Shown here piece after piece: positions 16,618 to 23,021 of a DNA stretch of 23,021 bases. A program made the translations under genes and the position numbers. A model generated the notes under the pieces. The model was not told the DNA's origin. It did no database searches and saw only the letters and a list, made by a program, of their open reading frames with translations. Positions within the stretch are counted from its first letter, which is position 1. The number at the start of each line of letters is the position of its first letter. The stretch comes from a candidate division WOR-3 bacterium (GTDB lineage Bacteria; SDB-A): assembly GCA_016926475.1 (NCBI GenBank), contig JAFGON010000088.1:1-23021 (forward strand), in the 5' to 3' direction.

Positions 16618-18000
16618 TCAAAAAAATGTAAACTTTCCTTCAAAAGTCTTTTTTCCTGTATCTATCCTGTAAAAGTATGAACCGGACCTTATATTTCCGA
16701 CTATTATTTCAATCCTTCCATCTTCCGAACCGATACTTTGAGGAACAATAATTTCTCTCCCGGAAACATCATATATATGCAATGAAAAATCACTCCTGTG
16801 ATCCGCGACAAATGAGATTTTCACTGTTCCCAATGATATATTTTCAACTGTGATGCCGTCGTTGTAAGTTATAATGGGGTTCGGTTCTTCCTCGACACCC
16901 ATGGCATAACCAAGAGAGTCTGTCTTGATTATATAGAAATCGGAACTCCCTGTTCCGTATGATGTTGTGCTCCCGCAGATGATAAAACCTCCGTCCTGGG
17001 TCTGTTCGACGTATCTTCCACTGTCAAGACCTCCTCCTCCGTATATAACTGTCCAGAGCGAATCCCCGTCCGTGTTGAATTTAGTCAGGAAAATGTCATT
17101 GTTGTAAGATCCCGTCACGACAACCCCCCCGTCACTGCAGGGTGCTAAATTTGTATAACCATCACCTTCTATTACCCAAATTATTTGTAAACTATCGTCA
17201 ACCTTAATTATAGAATCTAAACCACTAAATGTATCAATAAATACATATTTCTGATCTGACAGCATTTCGATATCTGTATTAAATGCACTCAATGATTGTA
17301 ATGAATTTACCGGATTTCCAAATGAATCAAACTTTATTAATGTTTTTGGGGGATTATAATACCTGTTTAGCGTAACTATAATTGAATGATCGCAGGTCTC
17401 AATAACTGATGAAAAAAATTGCTCGCTTGTAGCTGAATTTTGAACCCATAGTGAATCACCGTTATCGTTAATCTTCAAGAGAAATCCTTCGCAATCTCCG
17501 TATTGGGTGTTTCCTACTATCAAAAAACAGTCATCATCGGTTATATCAATATCAAACGGAAAATTTTTTATTATGTATGGATCAAAATTCAAAATATAAT
17601 AGTTTACATTTCTATATATTGCGCCCGTTTCATTTATCCAATAAACACTCATTGGTATACTGTCGTAAGTGACAATTTTTGGAACATAAAAAACAAACCC
17701 GCTGTCCACTCCAATTTCAATGTCCAGGTTTATTTCATAACTAAAATAGTTGTATATCGAATCAGAGTATACCTTTGACCATATACTATCTCCGTATTCA
17801 TTAAGGCGTATCAAACAAACATAATCATTAAGTTGGTAATCCCATCCAATAACGACATAACCGCCATCCTGAGTCTGTTTGATTGTTTGAGCAATTTCAT
17901 TATAAGCATTTGTCCCATAAACCTTCGACCATGTTATTGTCTGTGTATGTATTGTAGAGATCAAGGAAAGGAAAATAAGTATAATAATTAAAACTTTCAT
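16618..18000 (-). CDS. Exported repeat (propeller-like) protein with C-terminal sorting domain
   Basis: The 460-residue protein starts at ATG 18000 behind AAGGGGGAGAG. Residues 1-19 are a signal peptide (KVLIIILIFLSLISTIHT). Repeats of the form WSKVYG...QTQDGGYVVIGWD occur near the N-terminus and again as VIYGGGGLDSGRYVEQTQDGGFIICGSTTSYG near residue 320, each followed by F-Y/L-I-K-x-D/N-x-x-G-D-S/A. This is the pattern of secreted propeller-like repeat proteins in FCB bacteria; no catalytic residues are apparent. The C-terminal 85 residues are a sorting tail (FSLHIYDVSGREI, GSYFYRIDTGKKTFEGKF). The middle (about 17150-17850 in DNA) is clearly more AT-rich, with many ATA, TTA and AAT codons, than the ends or the neighbouring genes. 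Its start is 9 bp downstream of the stop of a sorting-tail remnant. Confidence 0.8.
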   Translation of the reverse strand: MKVLIIILIFLSLISTIHTQTITWSKVYGTNAYNEIAQTIKQTQDGGYVVIGWDYQLNDYVCLIRLNEYGDSIWSKVYSDSIYNYFSYEINLDIEIGVDSGFVFYVPKIVTYDSIPMSVYWINETGAIYRNVNYYILNFDPYIIKNFPFDIDITDDDCFLIVGNTQYGDCEGFLLKINDNGDSLWVQNSATSEQFFSSVIETCDHSIIVTLNRYYNPPKTLIKFDSFGNPVNSLQSLSAFNTDIEMLSDQKYVFIDTFSGLDSIIKVDDSLQIIWVIEGDGYTNLAPCSDGGVVVTGSYNNDIFLTKFNTDGDSLWTVIYGGGGLDSGRYVEQTQDGGFIICGSTTSYGTGSSDFYIIKTDSLGYAMGVEEEPNPIITYNDGITVENISLGTVKISFVADHRSDFSLHIYDVSGREIIVPQSIGSEDGRIEIIVGNIRSGSYFYRIDTGKKTFEGKFTFF

Positions 18001-18009
18001 CTCTCCCCC

Positions 18010-18267
18010 TTATCTTAAAACCATTATCTTTTTAGTATTTATAAAATCACCCGCTGTCATCCTGATAAAAAACATACCTGAAGAAACATCGCTTTCATTA
18101 CAATCCCAATATACCCGGTAAATACCGGGTGATCTATTCATTGATTCTATATCAGAAACTTTTCTACCTGTTATGTCGAATACAGATATCTCGACTAAAA
18201 CTTCTTCCCCCACGTGTAATGCCCAACTAATCAAGCATAAATATTGAAAGATTTTATTTGATATCAA
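18010..18267 (-). pseudogene. Orphan sorting-domain remnant of a lost exported protein
   Basis: The frame encodes only a complete-looking sorting tail: VEISVFDITGRKVSDI, then GIYRVYWDCNESDVSSGMFFIRM and the terminal TKKIMVLR. No exported body precedes it. The first possible start in frame is a TTG at 18267 with no ribosome site, and the residues before VEISVF do not form a normal signal peptide or domain. In every intact neighbour such a tail is fused to a large body. The simplest reading is that the body was deleted and the 3' end remains. The 192 bp further upstream (18268-18459) contain no recognisable gene. Confidence 0.65.
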
Positions 18268-18459
18268 TATATCTTGAAGACAGAAAATAAAATGGTTTTA
18301 ACTACCGAGAAAACATCACCAAAAATAATATTTCACCAATTTCGCTACATACTCTTGAAAAGAGACCGGATCGGTTCAAATATTCTGAAGGACAGATTTT
18401 ATAAAAACTGCGAAGGGAATAATCCTTCCGCTTTTAATTTGCGCTTAAGAATCTATAAA

Positions 18460-19062
18460 TTATATATCCAGCCTTATACCGCATGAAAAAAGATACATGG
18501 GTTCATATCCATCACTGAAATAGACGTTCAGCTCCGGGACTATTTTTATAAAAGAGCCCACACCTCCTCCAAGGACAAGACCTAAAGCGTTTTTGGGAAT
18601 ATAAGCGGTATCTTCAGCGAGTATATGAGTGGAGTTGGGTTGTTCATGAACAAACATCGCTTTTATACCTGTGTAAATATTGTCGTTTCCGGCGAGAGCC
18701 ATTAAATACAGACCGTTTGTTCTAAAGCTTATCAACGCTCCCGCATCACCGGATACCATCACCGGTCTTTCAAGGAATCTGTATTTAACATCTGAAAACA
18801 AATTGAACTCTCCGCCTTCGTAGACCGTAGCTTTACAGCCGAAATCGAGATTGTGTTTCAACCCCGCTCTTGCGAAAACGTCAATACTTCCGGAGCCAAG
18901 CCTTGTCTCTCCGGAATCCTGAAAAACAAATTTGCTCCCCGCAATTACCACGGAGTAATCGCCTTTTTCAAGTGTTTTTGGCGACTGAAGGGTTGAATAA
19001 GTGACACATCCAGACAAAAAAAAACAAAATATTAAACTTGCATTTTTTAAAATATTAGTCAT
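18460..19062 (-). CDS. Exported lipoprotein of unknown function
   Basis: I place the start at ATG 19062 (200 residues), because the longer frame begins at a TTG (19107). The N-terminus is a lipoprotein signal: hydrophobic residues 9-16 followed by the lipobox LSGC, with the lipidated Cys at residue 19. The mature part is rich in alternating Gly/aromatic strands (VFARAGLKHNLDFGCKATVYEGGEFNLF, GLVLGGGVGSFIKIVPELNVYF, LFSCGIRLDI). This suggests a beta-barrel or beta-sandwich protein at the outer membrane. No family is recognised. The ribosome site is weak. It diverges from the channel gene at 19430. Confidence 0.65.
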   Translation of the reverse strand: MTNILKNASLIFCFFLSGCVTYSTLQSPKTLEKGDYSVVIAGSKFVFQDSGETRLGSGSIDVFARAGLKHNLDFGCKATVYEGGEFNLFSDVKYRFLERPVMVSGDAGALISFRTNGLYLMALAGNDNIYTGIKAMFVHEQPNSTHILAEDTAYIPKNALGLVLGGGVGSFIKIVPELNVYFSDGYEPMYLFSCGIRLDI

Positions 19063-19295
19063 CTCAATTATTTTATCATAAATCAACAAAAAAAAGTGTG
19101 GTCTCAAGATTTTAACGCAACATCAGCTGGTTTTTCAAAAGCCATATATGTGCAATCCCAATCCAACACTTTTCTAGTTCTGCCATTAAGAGCCAATGAA
19201 GTTTACTTCATGTTTTCTTAGAGATTACCTTTTATAAAGCCACCAGTTTATTTCCTCTTGATTCTCTTCGCTCAATCTTTGAAAACAACAACAAT

Positions 19296-19315
19296 GATAC
19301 TTTTTAAAAAGTATC
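19296..19315. promoter_or_regulatory. 20-bp perfect palindrome, possible regulator-binding site
   Basis: GATACTTTTT is followed directly by AAAAAGTATC, a perfect inverted repeat with no spacer. It lies about 32 bp upstream of the channel gene's -35 box. A dimeric regulator site is a reasonable guess; no regulator gene is adjacent. Confidence 0.5.
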
Positions 19316-19320
19316 TGGAA

Positions 19321-19342
19321 GGGTTTTTCGTTCGAAAAACCC
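19321..19342. promoter_or_regulatory. 22-bp inverted repeat abutting the -35 box
   Basis: GGGTTTTTCG (19321-19330) and CGAAAAACCC (19333-19342) are exact inverse complements separated by TT. It ends five bases before the TTGACA at 19348, a usual place for an activator or operator site. It lacks a following T-run, so it is less likely to be a terminator. Confidence 0.5.
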
Positions 19343-19347
19343 AGCGT

Positions 19348-19376
19348 TTGACACCTCGTTGTACTTATTCTATCAT
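19348..19376 (+). promoter_or_regulatory. Strong sigma70-type promoter of the channel operon
   Basis: A perfect TTGACA (19348-19353) and TATCAT (19371-19376) are separated by exactly 17 bases. Transcription would start near 19383, leaving a leader of about 47 bases before the ATG at 19430. Confidence 0.7.
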
Positions 19377-19429
19377 GTGAGTATTGCATTGAATTATTGA
19401 GCGGAAGTAACATTAAACCCGGAGAGAAC

Positions 19430-21331
19430 ATGAAAGACAAAGATGGGGTGACTTTCAAGGAAAAATTCAGTTATTCCTTTGACAACATAATGTCCAAAGG
19501 ACCTGCCGCTCTCATAGGATGGCTTGCCATTCTCTCGGTTGTCATTGTTTTGATATTTTCCGTTCTTGTATATCTGACAAGGTCTGCGCCCGAAGGCGCG
19601 GGTTTCATAAAACTTGTCTGGATGAGCCTTCTGAGAACCCTTGACCCCGGGACTATGGGCGCTGACGAGGGCAGTCTTCTTTTCCTCCTATCCATGTTCG
19701 GTGTCACTCTCGGGGGTATATTCGTCATCAGCACCCTCATAGGTATTCTAACCACAGGGCTTGAATCCCGCTTGGATTCGATGAGAAAAGGAAGGTCGAA
19801 GATAATCGAAGCCAACCACACGGTCATACTCGGATGGTCAGAGCAGGTCTTCACTATTATCAAGGAACTTGTCATAGCGAACGAAAACCAAAAGAACTCC
19901 TGCATAGCCATTTTAGCCGATAAAGATAAAGTCGAGATGGAAGACGAGATAAGAATTAAAACGGGCAGCACAGGTAGGACGAAAATAGTTTGCAGAACAG
20001 GAAATCCGGCTGATCTTGCGGATCTGGAACTGATGAGGCTCAAGACTTCAAAATCTATTATTGTCCTGTCCCCGGACTGTGAAAATCCGGATTCCGAAGT
20101 TATAAAGACAATACTCGCTATTACTAACAACCCCCGCAGAAGGGAAGAGCCCTACCATGTGACGGCTCTTTTGAGAAATCCCGAAAACGTCGAAATCGCT
20201 AAAATGGTCGGTAAAGACGAAGTCGAGCTCGTCTTATCCGGCGAACTTATAGCGAGGATGATGGCACAGACCTGCCTGCAGTCGGGTCTCTCCATTGTCT
20301 ATTATGAACTTCTCGATTTCGGGGGAGACGAAATATATTTCAAAGATGAACCCTCTCTTTATGGGAAAAAGTTTTCTGAAATTCTCCCACTTTACGAAGA
20401 TTCAACGGTAATTGGTCTGTTTCCAAAAGACGGAAAACCTCTTTTAAACCCTCCCATGGACACCTTAATCCGAGAAGGAGACCAGATCGTCGCCATTTCA
20501 GAAGATGACGACACTGTCGTTCTTTCAGGAGTGGAAAAGCACGATGTCGTTGAAAGCGCTATTGTCGAGAAACACGATGAAGTCAAAAAATCTCAAAGAA
20601 TACTTCTGATAGGGTGGAACTGGAGAGCTCCCATAATTATCAGGGAACTTGACAACTATCTCGCCCCGGGGTCCTTCATAGAAGTCGTGTACGACATTGA
20701 AAACAACGGAGTCGAAGACAGAATTTCCCAGCTAACCATGAAGAACACCACCTACAAGATCTCCAGAAACAAGACAACCGACAGAAAAGTTCTCGAAAGT
20801 CTCGACATTCCTTCTTTCAACCATGTCATACTTCTTTGTTACTCTGATCATCTCACGCCTCATGAAGCCGATTCACAGACTCTGATAACTCTTTTGCACA
20901 TCAGAGAAATTTCTGAAAAGACGAAAAATTCTTTTTCTGTGGTCAGCGAAATGATAGATGTCAGAAACCGGAATCTCGCGGAAATAACCAAAGCGGACGA
21001 TTTCATTATAAGCGACAACCTTATAAGCCTTCTGCTCTCTCAGATTTCCGAGAACAAGTACCTCAACGCGGTTTTTGAAGACCTCTTTGACCCTGAAGGT
21101 TCTGAAACTTACATTAAACCGGTTGAAAGATACGTAAAAACAGGCCTATCAATGGATTTTTACACCGTCGTAAAATCCGCTTCTCTCAAAAATGAAGTCG
21201 CGATAGGATACAGGCTCAAAAAACACTGGAACGACCCTGATAATGCTTACGGAATTGTAGTCAACCCGGACAAGTCTGACAGAATAACCTTTTCCGAAGG
21301 CGATAAGATAATCGTAATGGCGGAGGACTAA
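19430..21331 (+). CDS. CASTOR/POLLUX-type ion channel with two RCK-like NAD-binding domains
   Basis: I place the start at ATG 19430 (633 residues) behind GGAGA at 19421-19425; the frame extends to a TTG at 19397. TM1 (about 29-50) is followed by a pore helix and filter-like loop (VWMSLLRTLDPGTMG, 63-77), then TM2 (about 82-108). TM2 ends in LTTGLESRLDSMRKGRS, which leads into the first Rossmann-like RCK domain (HTVILGWSEQ, 130-139). A second RCK domain begins with RILLIGWNWRAPIIIREL near residue 393. This layout matches the CASTOR/POLLUX/DMI1 family, known from plant nuclear envelopes and present in many bacteria. It should form a tetrameric inner-membrane cation channel gated by cytoplasmic ligands. 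The ligand is not identifiable. An exported GyrI-like gene follows 24 bp downstream. Confidence 0.85.
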   Translation: MKDKDGVTFKEKFSYSFDNIMSKGPAALIGWLAILSVVIVLIFSVLVYLTRSAPEGAGFIKLVWMSLLRTLDPGTMGADEGSLLFLLSMFGVTLGGIFVISTLIGILTTGLESRLDSMRKGRSKIIEANHTVILGWSEQVFTIIKELVIANENQKNSCIAILADKDKVEMEDEIRIKTGSTGRTKIVCRTGNPADLADLELMRLKTSKSIIVLSPDCENPDSEVIKTILAITNNPRRREEPYHVTALLRNPENVEIAKMVGKDEVELVLSGELIARMMAQTCLQSGLSIVYYELLDFGGDEIYFKDEPSLYGKKFSEILPLYEDSTVIGLFPKDGKPLLNPPMDTLIREGDQIVAISEDDDTVVLSGVEKHDVVESAIVEKHDEVKKSQRILLIGWNWRAPIIIRELDNYLAPGSFIEVVYDIENNGVEDRISQLTMKNTTYKISRNKTTDRKVLESLDIPSFNHVILLCYSDHLTPHEADSQTLITLLHIREISEKTKNSFSVVSEMIDVRNRNLAEITKADDFIISDNLISLLLSQISENKYLNAVFEDLFDPEGSETYIKPVERYVKTGLSMDFYTVVKSASLKNEVAIGYRLKKHWNDPDNAYGIVVNPDKSDRITFSEGDKIIVMAED

Positions 21332-21355
21332 AACAATCATCAACTAGGAGGAAAG

Positions 21356-21895
21356 GTGAAAAAAATTATTATTACCTTGTTTCTGATTTCTCTCAACTCG
21401 TATGTGCTATCGGGTGAAATAAAAAACCCGCTCCCTGAGATTGTCGAGCTCCCGGAGATGACGGTCATTGGTTATCAGTCCATAATCAGTATGAACCATA
21501 ATCTGATCACCGACCTCTGGATGAGATATCTCGCTAAGATGGGAGAAATACAGAACATGTCGGAAGTCAGGGCTACTCTAGGTGTATCCTATTGGGGCGA
21601 GCAAAAAGGCGATGATTACATATTCTTTCATCTCGTGGGAGCTCCGGTCTCCGATTTTTCTACAATCCCTCAGGGGATGACCTATTTGATAATCCCCACT
21701 CACAAATACGCTAAATTCACTCACGTTGGTCCTGTCTCGGATATAGGAAAAACCTACGAGTACATCTACGGGGAATGGCTCAACAGCGGCGATTACATGA
21801 TGTCGGAAAAATGTTTCGAGATTGAATGGTACGACGAGAGATTCAACCCTGAAAGCCCTGAATCCGAGCTCGACATCTACATACCCATAGAATAA
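21356..21895 (+). CDS. Exported GyrI-like / AraC effector-binding-domain protein
   Basis: The protein has 179 residues and starts with GTG at 21356 behind AGGAGG at 21346-21351. Residues 1-20 form a signal peptide (KKIIITLFLISLNSYVLSG). The rest is a single GyrI-like small-molecule-binding domain: PEIVELPEMTVIGYQS at the start, then GMTYLIIPTHKYAKFTHVGPVSDIGKTYEYIYGEWL and a DIYIPI end. It has no DNA-binding part. Members are usually cytoplasmic or fused to AraC/MerR regulators, so an exported copy is unusual. It probably binds a small hydrophobic or cationic ligand in the periplasm. It lies 24 bp after the channel gene and is likely in its operon, followed by a terminator. Confidence 0.8.
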   Translation: MKKIIITLFLISLNSYVLSGEIKNPLPEIVELPEMTVIGYQSIISMNHNLITDLWMRYLAKMGEIQNMSEVRATLGVSYWGEQKGDDYIFFHLVGAPVSDFSTIPQGMTYLIIPTHKYAKFTHVGPVSDIGKTYEYIYGEWLNSGDYMMSEKCFEIEWYDERFNPESPESELDIYIPIE

Positions 21896-21907
21896 GTTTG
21901 TTGTTCG

Positions 21908-21941
21908 AGGGGCGATCCAAGGCTCGCCCCTTAATTTATTT
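21908..21941 (+). terminator. Rho-independent terminator after the GyrI-like gene
   Basis: AGGGGCGA (21908-21915) pairs with TCGCCCCT (21924-21931) around an 8-base loop and is followed by a T-rich stretch (TAATTTATTT). It lies 13 bp after the stop codon. Confidence 0.85.
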
Positions 21942-22038
21942 CAAAACTCCTTTAAATAGCTGTTATCACATAACTAAATACTTTGGTATTTTTTATTTCC
22001 AGGTAGTAAAATGTATTATACCTATAAAAGGAGCCGTT

Positions 22039-22917
22039 ATGAGGTTTCAACTATTTTTCTCCCCCTATTTTTAATATTTTAATCTTTCTTATTTTCAGAA
22101 AATGTTCTCGTATCCGTTGAATTGAACAACAAAAGTGAAATTTTAGAATAGGTTGAGTTGGGTATACCAACATACGAGTATATTGGTAACACAATCTTCA
22201 CGGTTTTGGAAATGGATAAAGTGATTGAACTTTCTGGTCAAGGTTTCGAAATATCTGTCCTTGATGAAAATTCCTACCGAAAAATTTACGTTTTCACCGA
22301 CGAAAATCTCTTTAGTCATACCGATGGAATTGACATTCTCTATAGCAATAAAGATTTTGTTCTTGCTGACATAACAAATCGAGGGACGGATTATTTCTTT
22401 TTGCAAAGGATACCCCACAGAATAATGAACCGAAATCCCATCCCTAAAAGATTTTGGGATAACCTTTTAAGGACGGCAGTTTACATGAACAACATCTCAT
22501 GGGATCCTTATGTTCATTCCATTGTCGACCAGGTCAATACAGATTCAATAACATCTTACATTCAGAAACTCCCGGACTTCAGAACGAGACTTCGGAGAAA
22601 CAGTTTTTGTCGAGGAAATACAGCTCCCAGTGACAATCCCATCGGTCGCAGTCCTGTCCGCGACGCCTAATTTCTTTTCAGCAGGGACTTACATTTACTA
22701 TTCTATACCTCAAAACTGTAGAGCTAGCCTGAAAATCTACAACACCGCCGGCCAGCTCGTTGCTACTTTATTCGATGGAGAACTCGAATCTGGCAGTTAC
22801 AGGATCTTTTGGGATTCAAGAGATGAAAGAAACGGTTTGGTCAAAAACGGTATATATTTTGTAAGACTCTCGGCTGGAGATCAGTCCCTTACGGTTAAAA
22901 TGACTCTGGCGAGATGA
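22039..22917 (+). pseudogene. Broken secreted peptidase gene (M28-like), internally deleted, sorting tail retained
   Basis: An ATG at 22039 with GGAG (22030-22033) starts a signal-peptide-like MRFQLFFSPYF but meets a TAA at once. The body continues in another frame (SFLFSENVLVSVELNNKSEILE), is cut by TAG at 22149-22151, and resumes as VELGIPTYEYIGNTIF. It stays open through WDPYVHSIVDQVNTDSITSYIQKLPDFRTR. That last stretch resembles the segment leading into the catalytic domain of secreted M28 aminopeptidases. Instead of the catalytic domain, the frame shifts near 22575-22591 straight into FGETVFVEEIQLPV and a full sorting tail (ASLKIYNTAGQLVATLF to VKMTLAR). There are thus two frameshifts, one stop and a missing enzyme domain. 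The repeated GACTTC at 22575 and 22588 marks the junction. The M28 assignment is from memory and moderate; the decay itself is clear. Confidence 0.75.
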
Positions 22918-22951
22918 GGGTTTTAAGATAAAGAAATTTCTACCACGAAGC

Positions 22952-23017
22952 AGAGACAAGCTGAATTGCATTCAGCTTGTCTCTTACACGAAGGAGGGAA
23001 TCATTACTGATTCCCTC
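22952..23017. repeat. Two tandem hairpins each preceded by ACGAAG
   Basis: Hairpin 1 has 15-base perfect arms (22952-22966 and 22970-22984) and a TGC loop. Hairpin 2 has 10-base perfect arms (22994-23003 and 23008-23017) and a TTAC loop. Each is preceded by the same ACGAAG (22945-22950 and 22988-22993). The sequence after hairpin 2 (TACA) matches the start of the earlier leader (TACACGAAG), so a third unit may lie beyond the window. Hairpin 1 may also end transcription of the broken gene, but no T-run follows it. Confidence 0.7.
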
Positions 23018-23021
23018 TACA

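Larger units (their letters stand above)
19063..19429. other. Divergent intergenic region with two palindromes and a promoter
   Basis: This 367-bp gap lies between the lipoprotein (minus) and channel (plus) genes. It holds the two palindromes and the promoter listed separately. A minus-strand frame (19225-19458) crosses it but has no protein-like character. No RNA gene is evident in 19063-19290. Confidence 0.6.

Noticed and set aside
18365-18400. GGTTCAAAT motif resembling a tRNA T-loop
   Set aside because: The flanking bases do not pair as a T-stem and there is no acceptor stem or anticodon arm around it.
19397-19429. Earlier TTG start for the channel protein
   Set aside because: The ATG at 19430 has the GGAGA site at proper distance; the extra 11 residues are not typical of the family.
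19225-19458. Minus-strand frame of 77 codons upstream of the channel gene
   Set aside because: It overlaps the palindromes, the promoter and the channel start, and its translation has no protein-like pattern.
19471-20130. Minus-strand open frame of 219 codons inside the channel gene
   Set aside because: It is a complement of the channel coding sequence with a low-complexity Ser/Arg-rich translation.
22945-23021. CRISPR array
   Set aside because: The shared leader is only 6-9 bases and the rest of each unit is a perfect palindrome rather than a repeat-spacer pattern.

Overview
The window looks like chromosomal DNA of a free-living Gram-negative-type bacterium, probably from an uncultivated lineage of the FCB / candidate-phylum kind (WOR-3/TA06-like). 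This is an inference. It rests on many exported proteins ending in a type IX-secretion-like (FlgD/Por-type) sorting domain, a lipoprotein, a small barrel-like protein ending in Phe, a MacA/MacB-like exporter, and moderate-to-low GC. There are no rRNA, tRNA, CRISPR or transposase genes, so the lineage cannot be fixed from the window.

Layout. 1-177 (-): the 5' end of an exported serpin, cut by the window edge. 327-557 (+): a small membrane protein. 608-2278 (+) and 2320-4926 (-): two convergent exported beta-propeller proteins with sorting tails, separated by a near-perfect palindrome. 5206-8346 (+): a three-gene MacA / MacB-ATPase / MacB-permease operon. 8354-12220 (-): a 1288-residue soluble-adenylyl-cyclase-like protein (two cyclase domains, P-loop NTPase, TPRs), convergent with the exporter at 7 bp. 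12324-12803 (-): a small barrel-like protein. 12960-13910 (+): an orphan PstS-like binding protein, divergent from the barrel gene, each gene with a recognisable sigma70-type promoter. 14021-16528 (+): a secreted M1 metallopeptidase with a sorting tail, convergent with 16618-18000 (-), another repeat protein with a tail. 18010-18267 (-): an orphan sorting-tail remnant. 18460-19062 (-): a lipoprotein. 19430-21331 (+): a CASTOR/POLLUX-type ion channel, with an exported GyrI-like protein (21356-21895) directly downstream. 22039-22917 (+): a multiply broken gene that I read as an internally deleted M28-type peptidase with its sorting tail. 22952-23017: a pair of hairpins behind a shared short leader.

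How the parts fit. The window is dominated by cell-envelope and secretion functions. Six loci carry or once carried the same kind of C-terminal sorting domain, but no secretion machinery is encoded here. The most notable single gene is the cyclase. It has the domain order of mammalian soluble adenylyl cyclase (ADCY10) and appears to keep the residues for ATP cyclisation, but by my alignment from memory it lacks both residues that bind bicarbonate in the human enzyme. The channel gene is notable for a TTGACA-N17-TATCAT promoter preceded by two adjacent perfect palindromes. Decay of exported-protein genes is visible at 18010-18267 and 22039-22917.
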